In this document: in pieces, positions 29,142 to 39,417 of the stretch
How positions within the stretch are numbered: position 1 is the first letter of the stretch
Layout of the letters: every line of letters starts with the position of its first letter
From: Deinococcus radiophilus
GTDB taxonomy: Bacteria > Deinococcota > Deinococci > Deinococcales > Deinococcaceae
Length of the DNA: 64,000 nucleotides
Direction of reading: 5' to 3'
NCBI RefSeq assembly: GCF_020889625.1
Contig: NZ_CP086380.1
Coordinates: forward strand, 1 to 64,000
Translations under genes and position numbers: made by a program
The notes under the pieces: generated by a model
What the model was told of the DNA's origin: nothing
The model's input: only the letters and a program-made list of their open reading frames with translations
The model's database searches: none

Positions 29142-31049
29142 TCAGCCGCCCTGCCCGCCCGCCTGCGCCAGCCTCAGCCAGTTGCCCAGCAGCACCCGCC
29201 CCCAGGGACTCAGCACGCTTTCGGGGTGGAACTGCACCGCCCAGGCGGGTCGCCCGGTGACAGCCTGCACGTCCAGCGCCTGTACCACCCCTGCGGCGCT
29301 GCGGGCGCTGACCAGCCGCTCATCCAGCCCCTCCACGACCAGCGAGTGGTAACGCCCAAACTCGGCCCCCTGCGGGATGCCTGCCCACAGGCCCGCGCCG
29401 CTGTGCTGCATCGCTTCGGGGCGACCATGCACCGGCTGACCACGCACCACCGCGCCGCCCAGCACCTCGCCCAGCGCCTGATGGCCCAGGCATACGCCCA
29501 GTAGCGGGACGCCCCCCTGCAAACTGCGGCGGGTCAGCTCCAGCGTGCAGCCACTCGTCTGCGGCGTGCCGGGGCCGGGGCCGATCATGACCGCGTCCGG
29601 GCGGGTCGCCAGCAGTGCGGCGGCGTCCTCATCCTGGCTGCGGACCTCCACCTGAGCGCCGAGGGCCAGCAGGTCGTGCGCCAGATTCATGGTGAACGAG
29701 TCGCGGTTGTCCAGCAGCAGCACCCGCAGCGGCGGCGCGGTGGGGGGCGGCGGGGGCCGCCAGTCGCGCCCGCTGACGGGCGGGGCCGGGGGCTGGGCGC
29801 GGCGACCCGGCAGCCCTGCCAGCACGCCCAGCAGCGCCTGGGCCTTGTGGACGGTTTCCTCGCCTTCGTTGTCCGGGTCCGAGTCGATCACCGTGCCGCC
29901 CCCGGCCCGCACCGTGACCCGCCAGCCGTCCCCGCTGCGCTGGAAATCCGCCGTGCGAATCAGGATATTGAAGTCCGCGCCCTGCCCGCTGACGCGCCCC
30001 ACGCTCCCGGTGTACCAGCGGCGCGGGTGCGGTTCCAGGTCCGCGATGGCTTCCATGACCCGCTCTTTGGGCGCTCCGGTGATCGTGCCGCCCGGAAAAG
30101 TGGCGGCCAGCAGGTCACGCACGCTCAGCCCGCCCTGCGCCTGCGCCGCTACTTCTGAGACCAGATGCATCACGTGGCTGTAGCGCTCGACCAGCATCAG
30201 GTCCGGCACGCGCACGCTGCCGCTGGCCGCTACCCGGCCCAGGTCGTGGCGCACCAAGTCCACCAGCATGGTGTGTTCGGCCCGCTCTTTGGGGTCGGCG
30301 CGCAGCTCGGCTTCGAGGGCGGCGTCCTCGGCGGGGGTGTCGCCGCGCCGCCGGGTTCCGGCAATGGGGCGGGCGCTGATATTCAGTCCGTCTGGCCCAG
30401 GCTGCCAGTCGACCAGCCGCTCCGGGCTGACCGACACCACCACGCTGCCTTCCGTCTCCAGATAGGCCATAAATGGGCTGGGATTCTCGGCCCGCAGGCG
30501 GAGGTACGCTTCCAGCGGATCGCCCTGCGCCGGGGCCGAGACGCCGCGTGAGAGGTTCACCTGATACACCTCTCCGGCGCGGATCAGCTCCTGAATGGTC
30601 CTCACCCCGGCGCGGTAGTCCAGATCGTCGGCGCTGAGCGGCCCCAGCGTCAGCGGTCGGGGCGCAGCCGGGTCAGCGGCCAGCAGCGCGGCCCAGTCCA
30701 GGTGCGGCTGGCCCACCACCGTGAGCGTTCCGGCCTGCCGGTCCCACACCAGCCCGGATGGATAGTGGCCCCACCAGCTCGCCCCCGGCGTGGGCGGGTG
30801 CGTGGACAGCCCAAACTGCGCCGCCGCCTCATAGTGCAAGCCGCCCAGGTAAGCCGGAAAGAACGCGTCGCCACCTGGCCGCTCGGGAATCTCGGTCTGG
30901 ATGTGATCCGGCGCGGCACTCAGAAAGCTGTAGCGCCCGTACGCGGTGACTGGCCCCGCCGATTCCAGCAGCGCCAGGTGGGGCAGGCCCGCGCCGCGCA
31001 GCCGCAGCAGGGCGTCAGCGGGGGAGAGATCCGGCAGGGGGTGGGACAC
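29142..31049 (-). CDS. Fused chorismate amination enzyme, PabB-type synthase with C-terminal glutamine amidotransferase
   Basis: 635 residues from a GTG at 31049, with TACACT 7 bases upstream. Residues about 1-425 are the chorismate-binding component I, with FPGGTITGAPK and RAEHTMLVDLVRHDLGRV as in PabB. After a proline-rich linker the GATase I domain follows, with the oxyanion strand GPGPGTP, nucleophile GVCLGHQ and His-Glu pair FHPES. The pabC neighbour argues for aminodeoxychorismate synthase. However, the chorismate-site motif reads RPIAGT, as in anthranilate synthase TrpE, where E. coli PabB has PIKGT. Anthranilate synthase is therefore the alternative; ADC synthase is favoured. Confidence 0.88.
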   Translation of the reverse strand: MSHPLPDLSPADALLRLRGAGLPHLALLESAGPVTAYGRYSFLSAAPDHIQTEIPERPGGDAFFPAYLGGLHYEAAAQFGLSTHPPTPGASWWGHYPSGLVWDRQAGTLTVVGQPHLDWAALLAADPAAPRPLTLGPLSADDLDYRAGVRTIQELIRAGEVYQVNLSRGVSAPAQGDPLEAYLRLRAENPSPFMAYLETEGSVVVSVSPERLVDWQPGPDGLNISARPIAGTRRRGDTPAEDAALEAELRADPKERAEHTMLVDLVRHDLGRVAASGSVRVPDLMLVERYSHVMHLVSEVAAQAQGGLSVRDLLAATFPGGTITGAPKERVMEAIADLEPHPRRWYTGSVGRVSGQGADFNILIRTADFQRSGDGWRVTVRAGGGTVIDSDPDNEGEETVHKAQALLGVLAGLPGRRAQPPAPPVSGRDWRPPPPPTAPPLRVLLLDNRDSFTMNLAHDLLALGAQVEVRSQDEDAAALLATRPDAVMIGPGPGTPQTSGCTLELTRRSLQGGVPLLGVCLGHQALGEVLGGAVVRGQPVHGRPEAMQHSGAGLWAGIPQGAEFGRYHSLVVEGLDERLVSARSAAGVVQALDVQAVTGRPAWAVQFHPESVLSPWGRVLLGNWLRLAQAGGQGG

Positions 31050-31159
31050 GGCTGACAGTGTAAGACATGGTTGGCCTTGTCCACGGGGTCAGTGTCCGTC
31101 GCCCGGAAAGGATTTTCACCCGGCGCGCAGCCTTCTGCCCCATGCGCCACAATGGACCC

Positions 31160-32356
31160 ATGCAGATTCTGGTACTGAATAGCGGGTCCAGCAGCCTGAA
31201 ATTCGCGCTGCTGGACCCGGAAAGTGGCGAGACACGGCTGTCGGGCCTGGCCGAGCGGCTGGGGCAGGCGGGGGCCAGGATTCGGCTGGACCAAGGCGGT
31301 GCAGGGCAACCGGAGCGCACCGAAGAAAGCCTGAGCGGCGGCTCCTACGCCGAGGCGGTGGCCCGCGTCATGGCCGAGCTGGATGCGCTGGGTGTGCGGG
31401 AGGAGGTGGCCGCAGTCGGGCACCGGGTGGTTCACGGTGGCGAAGCCTTCGCAGCGTCGGCGCTCATCACGCCGGAGGTGGAGCAGGCCATTCGCGAGTG
31501 CGTGCCGCTGGCCCCACTGCACAATCCGGCCAATCTGGCGGGAATTGACGCAGCCCGCACGGCATTCAGTGATCTGCCGCATGTGGCGGTCTTCGACACG
31601 GCCTTTCACCAGACCATGCCGCCCGCTGCCTACCGCTACGCCGTGCCTGAACACTGGTACACCGACTACGGGGTGCGGCGCTACGGTTTTCACGGCACCA
31701 GTCACCAGTTTGTTGCGGCTGAGGCAGCGCGCATGCTGGGCCGTGACCCCGCTGAGCTGGGCCTGGTGACGGCGCATCTAGGCAATGGCTCTAGTGTGGC
31801 GGCGGTGCAGGGTGGGCAGAGCCGCGACAGCTCTATGGGTCTGACCCCGCTGGAAGGGCTGATCATGGGCACACGTTCGGGCGATGTGGACCCGGCGCTG
31901 CACGACTACCTGGCCCGTGAAGCCAGCCTGACCCTGCCAGAGATCACCGCGGCACTGAACCGTGAAAGCGGTCTGCTGGGCCTTAGTGGACTGACCAACG
32001 ACATGCGCGAGCTGGAAGCGGCGGCAGGGGAGGGGCACGCGGGCGCAGCGCTGGCGCTGGACGCCTATGTCCACCGTCTGGCCCGCTACATCGGGGCCAT
32101 GACCGCCTCGCTGGACCGGTTGGACGCGCTGGTCTTTACCGGCGGCATCGGGGAGAACAGTTCACTGGTGCGGGCACGGACCGTGGCACGGCTGCGGGCG
32201 CTGGGCCTGACGCTGGATGACTCCGCCAACGCTGCCAACGTGCGCGGCCAGGGCGGCGTAATCAGCGCCTCTGACAGCCGCGCTGCTGCCTTGGTCGTGA
32301 ATACCAACGAAGAACTGATGATCGCCCGGCAGACGCGTGAAGTCGTTCGTGGTTGA
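31160..32356 (+). CDS. ackA: Acetate kinase
   Basis: 398 residues from ATG 31160, which begins the family N-terminus MQILVLNSGSSSLKFALL. Further signatures are HRVVHGGE, DTAFHQTMP, YGFHGTSHQ, HLGNGSSVAA, GTRSGDVDP and FTGGIGENS, covering the acetate- and ATP-binding sites of the ASKHA fold. It interconverts acetate + ATP and acetyl phosphate. CACAAT lies 6 bases upstream of the ATG. It is followed 147 bases later by pta, its pathway partner. Confidence 0.97.
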   Translation: MQILVLNSGSSSLKFALLDPESGETRLSGLAERLGQAGARIRLDQGGAGQPERTEESLSGGSYAEAVARVMAELDALGVREEVAAVGHRVVHGGEAFAASALITPEVEQAIRECVPLAPLHNPANLAGIDAARTAFSDLPHVAVFDTAFHQTMPPAAYRYAVPEHWYTDYGVRRYGFHGTSHQFVAAEAARMLGRDPAELGLVTAHLGNGSSVAAVQGGQSRDSSMGLTPLEGLIMGTRSGDVDPALHDYLAREASLTLPEITAALNRESGLLGLSGLTNDMRELEAAAGEGHAGAALALDAYVHRLARYIGAMTASLDRLDALVFTGGIGENSSLVRARTVARLRALGLTLDDSANAANVRGQGGVISASDSRAAALVVNTNEELMIARQTREVVRG

Positions 32357-32503
32357 GGGTTCCACCGCTGGCGCGGCTCAGGGTTGATGTTATGAAGCCT
32401 GGTGGGCCACCGTCTATCTTGCCTTTACTCCTGTTGACTGTCCGGTCCTAGACCGTCTCTCCATCAACCATCATCTCCCATCCACTTTCCCAAGGAGTTC
32501 CCC

Positions 32504-34684
32504 ATGAAAACCTTTTTCGTTGCGCCGACCCAGAACCGTGTGGGTCTCTCCACCGTTGCCCTGAGCCTGGTCCGGGCCCTGGAACGTCAGGGCCTGCGGG
32601 CTGGTTTTCTCAAGCCCATCGCCCAGACGCACGGCGACGGTCCCAGCGCCAGTGTGCAGTTTGCCCGCAGCCTGAGCGGGTCCACCGCCACGCCCGATCC
32701 CATCAGCCTGGAGCACGCCGAGCAGCAGCTCTCGGTGGGCGAGGGTGACGAGCTGATGGAGGAGGTGATCGCCCTGGCACACGGCATGGGCGAACTGGAC
32801 GTGCTGGTGGTCGAAGGTCTGGCGCTGAACGAGCGTAACTCCTACGCCACCCGGCTGAATGCTGACCTGGCCCGTAACCTCGGCGCTGAGGTGGTGCTGG
32901 TGTCGGACCTACGCGGCACCACGCCTGCTGCCCTGGCCGACGAGCTGGAAATCGCCGCGCAGAACTATCGCCGCTCGGACGGCTCCGGGCTGGCGGGCTA
33001 CGTGCTGAACTTCGCTCCTGAAAAGTTTGACTTTGGCGGCTTGCTGGCTGGGCTGCGCCAGCACTCCAAGATTCTGGCGGGCGGTGAGCTGCCGCTGCTG
33101 GGTGTGATTACCGACAATCCGGAGCTGAAAGCCGTGCGTACGGTAGACATTGCCCGCTATCTGAACGCCGAAGTGCTGAACGCCGGCGAGATGGAAACCC
33201 GCCGCATTCGCCGCTTTGTGGTAACCGCGCGGGGCGTGCCAGGCATGGCCGAGCAGAACCTGTTTGCGCCCGGCGCACTGATCCTGACCCCCGGTGACCG
33301 CGAAGACGTAGTGATGGCGGCCAGCCTGGCGCACCTCAGTGGGGTGCCGCTGGCCGGGCTGCTGCTGACCAGTGGAGTCGCGCCGGAGCCGTCTATCGCG
33401 CGGCTGTGTAGCGCGGCGCTGACCAGTACGCTGCCGGTGCTGCGGGTGCCCACCAATTCCTTTGAGACGACCACCCGCTTGGTCGAAATGAGCAACAAGG
33501 TGCCGCACGACGACCTGGAGCGGATGGGACAGGCCCTGGACTTCACGGCAGACCGGCTGGACACCGCGCAACTGGTAGGCCGCTTGAATGGCCGACTTGG
33601 GCAGGAGCGGCGGCTGCCGCCCAGCGCCTTCCGCTTCGAGCTGATCCAGAAGGCGCGCGCAGCGGGTAAGCGCATCGTCCTTCCTGAAGGCGATGAGCCG
33701 CGCACCGTGAACGCCGCCATTCGCTGCGTGGAAAAAGGCATTGCCCGCCCCGTCCTGCTGGCCGACCCGGTAAGCGTGCAGCAGGTGGCCCAAAGCCAGG
33801 GCCTGAGCATCCCAGACGGCCTGGAAATCATTGACCCGGCCGCGATCCGGGAGGACTACGTGGCCCCGATGGTAGAACTGCGCAAAAGCAAGGGCCTGAC
33901 CCCCCAGCAGGCCCTGGCGCAGTTGGAAGACACGGTGGTGCTAGGCACCATGATGTTGGCCCAGGGTGAGGTAGACGGGCTGGTGTCGGGGGCCGTGCAT
34001 ACGACGGCCAATACGGTGCGCCCGGCTTTTCAGCTGATCCGCACCGCACCGGGCAGCAGCCTGGTCAGCAGTGTCTTCTTCATGCTGATGCCGGAGCAGG
34101 TGCTGGTTTACGGCGACGCCGCCATCAACCCCAACCCCAACGCCGAGGAACTGGCCGAAATCGCCATCCAGAGCGCCGAATCGGCCCAGGCCTTTGGGAT
34201 TACGCCGCGCGTGGCGATGATTTCCTATTCCACCGGCAGCAGCGGCAGCGGCGAGGACGTGGAAAAGGTCAAGCGGGCCACCGATCTGGTCCGCCAGCGC
34301 CGCCCGGATCTGACGGTAGATGGCCCCCTCCAGTACGACGCTGCCAGCGTGGAAAGCGTGGGCCGCGCCAAGGCTCCAGGCAGTCCGGTGGCCGGGCGTG
34401 CCACGGTGTTTGTCTTTCCCGACCTGAACACCGGAAACACCACTTACAAGGCCGTGCAGCGCAGCGCGGGCGTGGTGGCGGTGGGGCCGATGTTGCAGGG
34501 CCTGGGCAAGCCCGTCAACGACCTCTCACGTGGCGCACTGGTGGACGATATCGTGTACACCATTGCCCTGACCGCCATTCAGGCGCTGCAGGCCGAGCGC
34601 CGCAGCAGCCAGAGCGCCGAGCGTGCCCAGGCCCAGGCCGAAACCTTGCTGGGTACAGCTGAGGCGCCAGCAGATGGCGAGTGA
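32504..34684 (+). CDS. pta: Phosphate acetyltransferase, long form
   Basis: 726 residues. The N-terminal about 220 residues are a BioD-like P-loop-type domain (VAPTQNRVGLSTVA, GFLKPIAQ), a DRTGG regulatory domain follows, and the catalytic PTA domain covers about 385-710 (RIVLPEGDEPRT, SGAVHTTANTVRPAFQ, SYSTGSSGSGEDV, GPLQYDAA). This is the long, regulated PTA type of E. coli. It converts acetyl-CoA and phosphate to acetyl phosphate. AAGGAGTT lies 7 bases before the ATG. With ackA it forms the acetate overflow/assimilation route. Confidence 0.96.
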   Translation: MKTFFVAPTQNRVGLSTVALSLVRALERQGLRAGFLKPIAQTHGDGPSASVQFARSLSGSTATPDPISLEHAEQQLSVGEGDELMEEVIALAHGMGELDVLVVEGLALNERNSYATRLNADLARNLGAEVVLVSDLRGTTPAALADELEIAAQNYRRSDGSGLAGYVLNFAPEKFDFGGLLAGLRQHSKILAGGELPLLGVITDNPELKAVRTVDIARYLNAEVLNAGEMETRRIRRFVVTARGVPGMAEQNLFAPGALILTPGDREDVVMAASLAHLSGVPLAGLLLTSGVAPEPSIARLCSAALTSTLPVLRVPTNSFETTTRLVEMSNKVPHDDLERMGQALDFTADRLDTAQLVGRLNGRLGQERRLPPSAFRFELIQKARAAGKRIVLPEGDEPRTVNAAIRCVEKGIARPVLLADPVSVQQVAQSQGLSIPDGLEIIDPAAIREDYVAPMVELRKSKGLTPQQALAQLEDTVVLGTMMLAQGEVDGLVSGAVHTTANTVRPAFQLIRTAPGSSLVSSVFFMLMPEQVLVYGDAAINPNPNAEELAEIAIQSAESAQAFGITPRVAMISYSTGSSGSGEDVEKVKRATDLVRQRRPDLTVDGPLQYDAASVESVGRAKAPGSPVAGRATVFVFPDLNTGNTTYKAVQRSAGVVAVGPMLQGLGKPVNDLSRGALVDDIVYTIALTAIQALQAERRSSQSAERAQAQAETLLGTAEAPADGE

Positions 34685-34835
34685 CCGGCTTCTGGAAGCA
34701 GCGTGCCGTTGACCCTGACGCGGGCCACGGCGGACCGCCAGGGGAGGCTTGGGCTGTGGCATGGGAGGAGAGCCTGGCAGTGGTCCTTAGCTTGGCGGGG
34801 CAGGGGTAGGCGGTGGTCCCATCTAGACTGCCTCC

Positions 34836-35255
34836 ATGTGGCATCAGACTGACCTGAGCCTCCGGCCCTATCCGCGCGGCTTTCATCTGATTACCCGCGA
34901 CATTGAGGCGGCCTTGCCGGAGCTACGCGGCCTGCGCGTGGGTCTGCTGCACGTCTTTATCCGGCACACCAGTGCCTCGCTGACCCTGGGCGAGAATGCC
35001 AGCCCGGACGTGCGGCGTGACTTCGAGCAGTTCATGAGTGATCTGGTGCCTGAGGATTACCCCCACTTCCAGCACACCGATGAAGGGCCGGACGATATGC
35101 CCGCGCACCTCAAGGCGGCGTTGCTGGGGCCGTCGCTCACGCTGCCGGTGCGTGATGGGCGGCTGCACCTGGGCACCTGGCAGGGCGTGTACCTCTGTGA
35201 GCACCGCGACCGGGGCGGAGCACGCAGCCTGACCCTGACCCTGCAGGGTGAATAA
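34836..35255 (+). CDS. yjbQ: YjbQ family protein (UPF0047)
   Basis: 139 residues, the full length of the family. Characteristic segments are HVFIRHTSASLTLGENA, DYPHFQHTDEGPDDMPAHLK and GTWQGVYLCEHRDRG, with conserved histidines that can bind a metal. E. coli YjbQ has been shown to have thiamine phosphate synthase side activity; the physiological role is uncertain. TAGACT lies 6 bases before ATG 34836 (leaderless layout). Confidence 0.93.
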   Translation: MWHQTDLSLRPYPRGFHLITRDIEAALPELRGLRVGLLHVFIRHTSASLTLGENASPDVRRDFEQFMSDLVPEDYPHFQHTDEGPDDMPAHLKAALLGPSLTLPVRDGRLHLGTWQGVYLCEHRDRGGARSLTLTLQGE

Positions 35256-35282
35256 CTGGAGGCGTTCGCTAGACTGTCCCCC

Positions 35283-36050
35283 ATGTCTGCCCCCGCCCAT
35301 CCCGAGCGCCCGACCCTGTTTGACCTGCCGCTGGATGCTCCCAGCCTGGCCCAGACGCTAGACACGCTGGGTGGCTGGATCTCCCAGGACCCATCCAAGC
35401 CGCACACGGTGGTCACGCTGAATCCCGAATTCGTCATGGACAGCCGCAGTGACGACGATTTTATCCGGGTGATGCAGGCAGCGGATCTGGTCACGGCAGA
35501 CGGCGTGGGGATCGTCTGGGCCGCCAAAACCTTGCAAGGCCGCGACGTGCCGCGTGCGCCGGGTGTAGATATCGCACGTGGCCTGATGCGGCGGCACGGA
35601 CCGGAACTGCGGGTCTTTTTCCTGGGTGGCACACCGGGATCAGAGGGCGAACCCGGTGTGGCCGAGCGGGCCGCCCAGAACTCCTTTCATGACTACGGCA
35701 TTCAGATTGCCGGGCACCACCACGGCTATTTCGGCCCTGAGCAAGACGCCGAGGTGGCGGCGCAGATTGCCCAGGCCCGGCCCCACTTGCTGCTGACTGG
35801 CATGGGCGGAGGTCGCCAGGAAAAATTCAACGAAGCCTACCGGGAGGTGATGGGCGTGCCCGTCGCCATCGGCTGTGGGGGCACGCTGGACGTCCTGGCG
35901 GGCACCGCCGAACTGGCCCCGGAGTGGACCCGCCGGGCCGGGGTGGAGTTCGTCTGGCGCATCGCCTCGGACCGCTCCCGCTGGGGCCGGGCACCCAAAC
36001 TGGCGCGGTTCGTGCCGTTCGTGCTGGCGGCGCGGCGGCGTCACAACTAG
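35283..36050 (+). CDS. WecG/TagA/CpsF-family glycosyltransferase
   Basis: 255 residues of GT family 26. Motifs are VVTLNPEFVMDS, the catalytic Asp region ADLVTADGVGIVWAAK, RAPGVDI, FFLGGTPGSEG and LLLTGMGGGRQEKFN, followed by a C-terminal basic amphipathic part (RWGRAPKLARF) that docks to the membrane. The family transfers N-acetylmannosamine-type sugars to lipid-linked precursors of wall or capsule polymers. The acceptor here is not known. TAGACT lies 7 bases before the ATG. An ABC exporter follows. Confidence 0.9.
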   Translation: MSAPAHPERPTLFDLPLDAPSLAQTLDTLGGWISQDPSKPHTVVTLNPEFVMDSRSDDDFIRVMQAADLVTADGVGIVWAAKTLQGRDVPRAPGVDIARGLMRRHGPELRVFFLGGTPGSEGEPGVAERAAQNSFHDYGIQIAGHHHGYFGPEQDAEVAAQIAQARPHLLLTGMGGGRQEKFNEAYREVMGVPVAIGCGGTLDVLAGTAELAPEWTRRAGVEFVWRIASDRSRWGRAPKLARFVPFVLAARRRHN

Positions 36051-36100
36051 GCCAGAGTGCTTATTTCGGGGCTGAGGTCTGCCGCTACACTCGGACCTGA

Positions 36101-37870
36101 ATGACTGTCCCGTCTACCGCTGTTTCCACGGCTGCCGCCCCGGCCAGCCCTCAACCCCTGCTGCGGCGCTTTTTCTCCTACTACGCGCCGCACCGCCGCC
36201 TGTTTCTGATTGATTTCGGCTGTGCGGTGCTGGCGGGACTGCTGGAACTGGGCTTTCCGGTGGCCATTCAGCTGTTTATTGACCAGTTGCTGCCCACCGG
36301 ACAGTGGAATGTCATCGTGCTGGCCGCGCTGGGCTTGCTGGGCATCTATCTGCTGACGGCGGCGCTTCAGGCGGTGGTGAACTACTGGGGCCACATGCTG
36401 GGCATCAACATCGAAACCGAGATGCGGCGCAAGGCCTTCAGCCACGTTCAGAAATTGTCGTTCGGCTACTTTGACGAACACAAGACTGGGCAACTGGTCG
36501 GACGGTTGACCAAAGACCTCGAAGAAATCGGGGAGGTGGCCCACCACGGCCCCGAAGACCTGTTTATTGCGGTGATGACGCTGGCTGGAGCGCTGGTCCT
36601 CATGTTCAGCGTGCATCCCACCCTGGCCGCCATCACTGCGGTGATCGTGCCGTTCGTGCTGTGGCTGACGGGTTCATTTGGCCGCCGCATGACCGAGAAT
36701 TGGCACAACCTGTTTCACTCGGTGGGTCAGTTCAATGTTCGGATTGAGGAAAACATCGGCGGCATCCGGGTGGTGCAGGCCTTTGCCAATGAGGACCACG
36801 AGCGCAGTCTGTTTGCCCGCGACAACGCCAATTACCGCCGCGTCAAGCTGGATGCCTACCGCATCATGGCGGCCAGCATCACCCTCAGCTACCTCAGCAT
36901 GCGCCTGACCAACCTGGTGGTGCTGGTGGCCGGGGCTTATTTCGTGTTGCAGGGTGACCTCAGCACCGGGGGCTTTGTGGGGTTTTTGCTGCTGGTCAAC
37001 GTGTTTTTTCGGCCCATCGAAAAGATCAACTCGGTGATCGAAACCTATCCCAAGGGCGTGGCGGGTTTCCGGCGCTACACCCAGCTGCTGGACACTGAAC
37101 CTGAGGTGCAAGACCGCCCCGGCGCGCCTGAGGCCCCGGCGCTGCGCGGTGATATCCGCTTTGAGAACGTGAGCTTTCACTACGCGGATGGCCGCCCGGT
37201 GCTGCGGGACATCAATCTGAACATCCAGCCTGGCATGACGGTGGCCTTCGTCGGTCCCTCTGGCGCAGGCAAGACCACCCTGTGTGCGCTGCTGCCGCGC
37301 TTTTACGACGTGAGTGGCGGGCGCATCACGGTGGACGGGCTGGACATCCGTGACCTGCAACTCAGCAGCCTGCGTGAGCAGATCGGCAGCGTGCAGCAAG
37401 ACGTGTTTCTGTTCGGCGGCACGCTGCGTGAGAACATCGCCTACGGGCGGCTGGACGCCCCCGAAGCCGACATCCTGGAAGCGGTGCGCCGCGCCCGCCT
37501 GGAAGACGTGATCGCCGCGCTGCCCCACGGCCTGGACACGGTGGTGGGCGAGCGCGGCGTCAAGCTGTCGGGCGGGCAAAAGCAGCGGCTGGCGATTGCG
37601 CGGATGTTCCTGAAGAACCCGCCGATCCTGATTCTGGACGAGGCGACCTCGGCGCTGGACACCGCCACCGAGCGGGCCATTCAGGCGTCACTGACCGAGC
37701 TGTCGCAGGGCCGTACCACCCTGGTGATCGCCCACCGCCTCGCTACCATTCGCGGTGCGGATCTGATCGTGGTGGTGGACGGCGGGCGCATCGCCGAGGC
37801 CGGAACACATGAGCAGTTGTTGGCGCGGGGCGGAACCTACAGCGAGTTACACGCGGCGCAGCTGGGATAG
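36101..37870 (+). CDS. ABC exporter, fused permease and ATPase (MsbA/LmrA type)
   Basis: 589 residues. Six membrane helices in the first 330 residues (type IV exporter fold with long intracellular loops, e.g. FSHVQKLSFGYFDEHKTG) precede an ATPase domain with Walker A GPSGAGKTTL, Q loop SVQQDVFLFGG, signature LSGGQKQRLAIAR, Walker B ILILDEATSALD and the H loop IAHRLAT. It acts as a homodimer exporting a lipid, drug or peptide. The preceding glycosyltransferase raises the possibility of a glycolipid substrate, which is inference. Confidence 0.95.
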   Translation: MTVPSTAVSTAAAPASPQPLLRRFFSYYAPHRRLFLIDFGCAVLAGLLELGFPVAIQLFIDQLLPTGQWNVIVLAALGLLGIYLLTAALQAVVNYWGHMLGINIETEMRRKAFSHVQKLSFGYFDEHKTGQLVGRLTKDLEEIGEVAHHGPEDLFIAVMTLAGALVLMFSVHPTLAAITAVIVPFVLWLTGSFGRRMTENWHNLFHSVGQFNVRIEENIGGIRVVQAFANEDHERSLFARDNANYRRVKLDAYRIMAASITLSYLSMRLTNLVVLVAGAYFVLQGDLSTGGFVGFLLLVNVFFRPIEKINSVIETYPKGVAGFRRYTQLLDTEPEVQDRPGAPEAPALRGDIRFENVSFHYADGRPVLRDINLNIQPGMTVAFVGPSGAGKTTLCALLPRFYDVSGGRITVDGLDIRDLQLSSLREQIGSVQQDVFLFGGTLRENIAYGRLDAPEADILEAVRRARLEDVIAALPHGLDTVVGERGVKLSGGQKQRLAIARMFLKNPPILILDEATSALDTATERAIQASLTELSQGRTTLVIAHRLATIRGADLIVVVDGGRIAEAGTHEQLLARGGTYSELHAAQLG

Positions 37871-37945
37871 GGAAGGGGGTGATAGGCTGGCCACCTCCCC
37901 CACTCCTGTTCTCGGCGGGCCGTCCCCGCAAAGAGGTGAACTGAG

Positions 37946-38584
37946 ATGATAGACCCACAGATCATGGCCGCTTTTGCCGCAGCTGTCCTGGTGGCCATTG
38001 CCGTTCCTGGTCCCGATGCCCTGCTGGTGCTGGGCAACACCCTTTCGCACGACAAGCGGGGTGGCTTTATGACGGCCCTGGGCGTTTGCCTGGGATACGG
38101 GGTCCACATCCTGGCCGCCCTGCTGGGCCTCACAGCCATTGTGCTGGCATCGGCCACGCTGTTCGGGCTGGTCAAGATGGTGGGCGCGGCCTACCTGATC
38201 TACCTGGGCCTGCAGGCCTGGCGCCAGCGCGGTGGCCTGGAACTGGGCGATGTGGGCGGGCCACAAAGGACGCCCTGGCAGCTGCTGCAACAGGGCTTTT
38301 TGGGCAACGCGCTGAACCCCAAGGCCATCCTGTTCTTCATGGCCGTCTTGCCGCAGTTCGTCCGGCCAGAGCAGGGCCAGATCCCCCTACAGATCATCCA
38401 GCTGGGGGCGGTGAACTTTGTGGTGAGCCTGCTGTTCTACACGCTGCTGGCCCACGCTGCCGAGAGGATCAGGCTGGGCCTTCAGCACCGGCCCGCTGTG
38501 GCTGAGCGCGTTCAGAAAGCGCTGGGCGGCCTCTTGATAGGCCTGGGGGCCAGCCTGCTGCTGACCAAGCGGCCTGCCTCGTAA
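37946..38584 (+). CDS. LysE/RhtB-family amino acid exporter
   Basis: 212 residues with six hydrophobic segments. The N-terminal AIAVPGPDALLVLGNTLSHD matches the family's PGP motif, and NPKAILFFMAVLPQFV is the second conserved region. It exports amino acids such as leucine or homoserine; the substrate cannot be told from sequence. AGAGGTGAA lies 7 bases before ATG 37946. Confidence 0.92.
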   Translation: MIDPQIMAAFAAAVLVAIAVPGPDALLVLGNTLSHDKRGGFMTALGVCLGYGVHILAALLGLTAIVLASATLFGLVKMVGAAYLIYLGLQAWRQRGGLELGDVGGPQRTPWQLLQQGFLGNALNPKAILFFMAVLPQFVRPEQGQIPLQIIQLGAVNFVVSLLFYTLLAHAAERIRLGLQHRPAVAERVQKALGGLLIGLGASLLLTKRPAS

Positions 38585-38644
38585 CCCGCAGCCTGGCGCC
38601 AGCCCAACCATTTCCCCCCAGGCGCACTTGCTAAGATCCATGCC

Positions 38645-39417
38645 GTGACCCGTCCCGTATCCGAGCAGTCCGACCTGTCCCGCGCCTCCAATCTCGCCGT
38701 CGTGCTGGTGTCGCCCAAGACGCCCGGCAACATCGGCTCGGCGGCGCGGGCCATGTTGAACATGGGCGCGTCGGACCTGCGGCTGGTGGCCCCGCGCTGT
38801 GACCATACGGTCAAAGAAGCGCGGGCTTTTGCCGTCCACGCCGAAGAACTGCTGGTGAACGCTCCAGTCTTTGACACCCTGGCCGCAGCCCTGGCCGACC
38901 GCGACCTGAGCATCGGCACCTCGGCGCGGGAGCGGGCGGATATGCCGGGGCCCCAGATTCCCGCCGTGTTGCGGCCCCGCGTGCGGGCGGCGGCGGCCCC
39001 GGCGCTGGTCTTTGGCCCCGAAGAAACCGGCCTGCTGAACTCTGACCTGGAGCAGTGCCAGGCCACCGTGCGGATTCCCACCGCCAATTACGCCAGCCTG
39101 AACTTGGCCCAGGCGGTGCTGCTGGTGACGTACGAGTTTCTGCAAGGTGGGGCGGACGCCCAGGCCTACGAGCGCAAATCAGCCACCCGCGACGAGATGG
39201 AAGGGCTGTATAGCCATCTGGTAGACGTGATGCACCTGACCGGTTACACCGACGCCATGCGGGCGCGGCACACCCTGCGGCTGTGGCGGCTGATGCTGGA
39301 CCGGGCCCAGATGTCCAGCGCCGAGAGCCGCCTGTTCCGGGGTCTGCTGCGTCAGGTGCAGTGGAAAGTGGGTCAGGGCCAGCCGGAGGCGCAGCAGGAC
39401 CGGGAAGGAGAAAGCGC

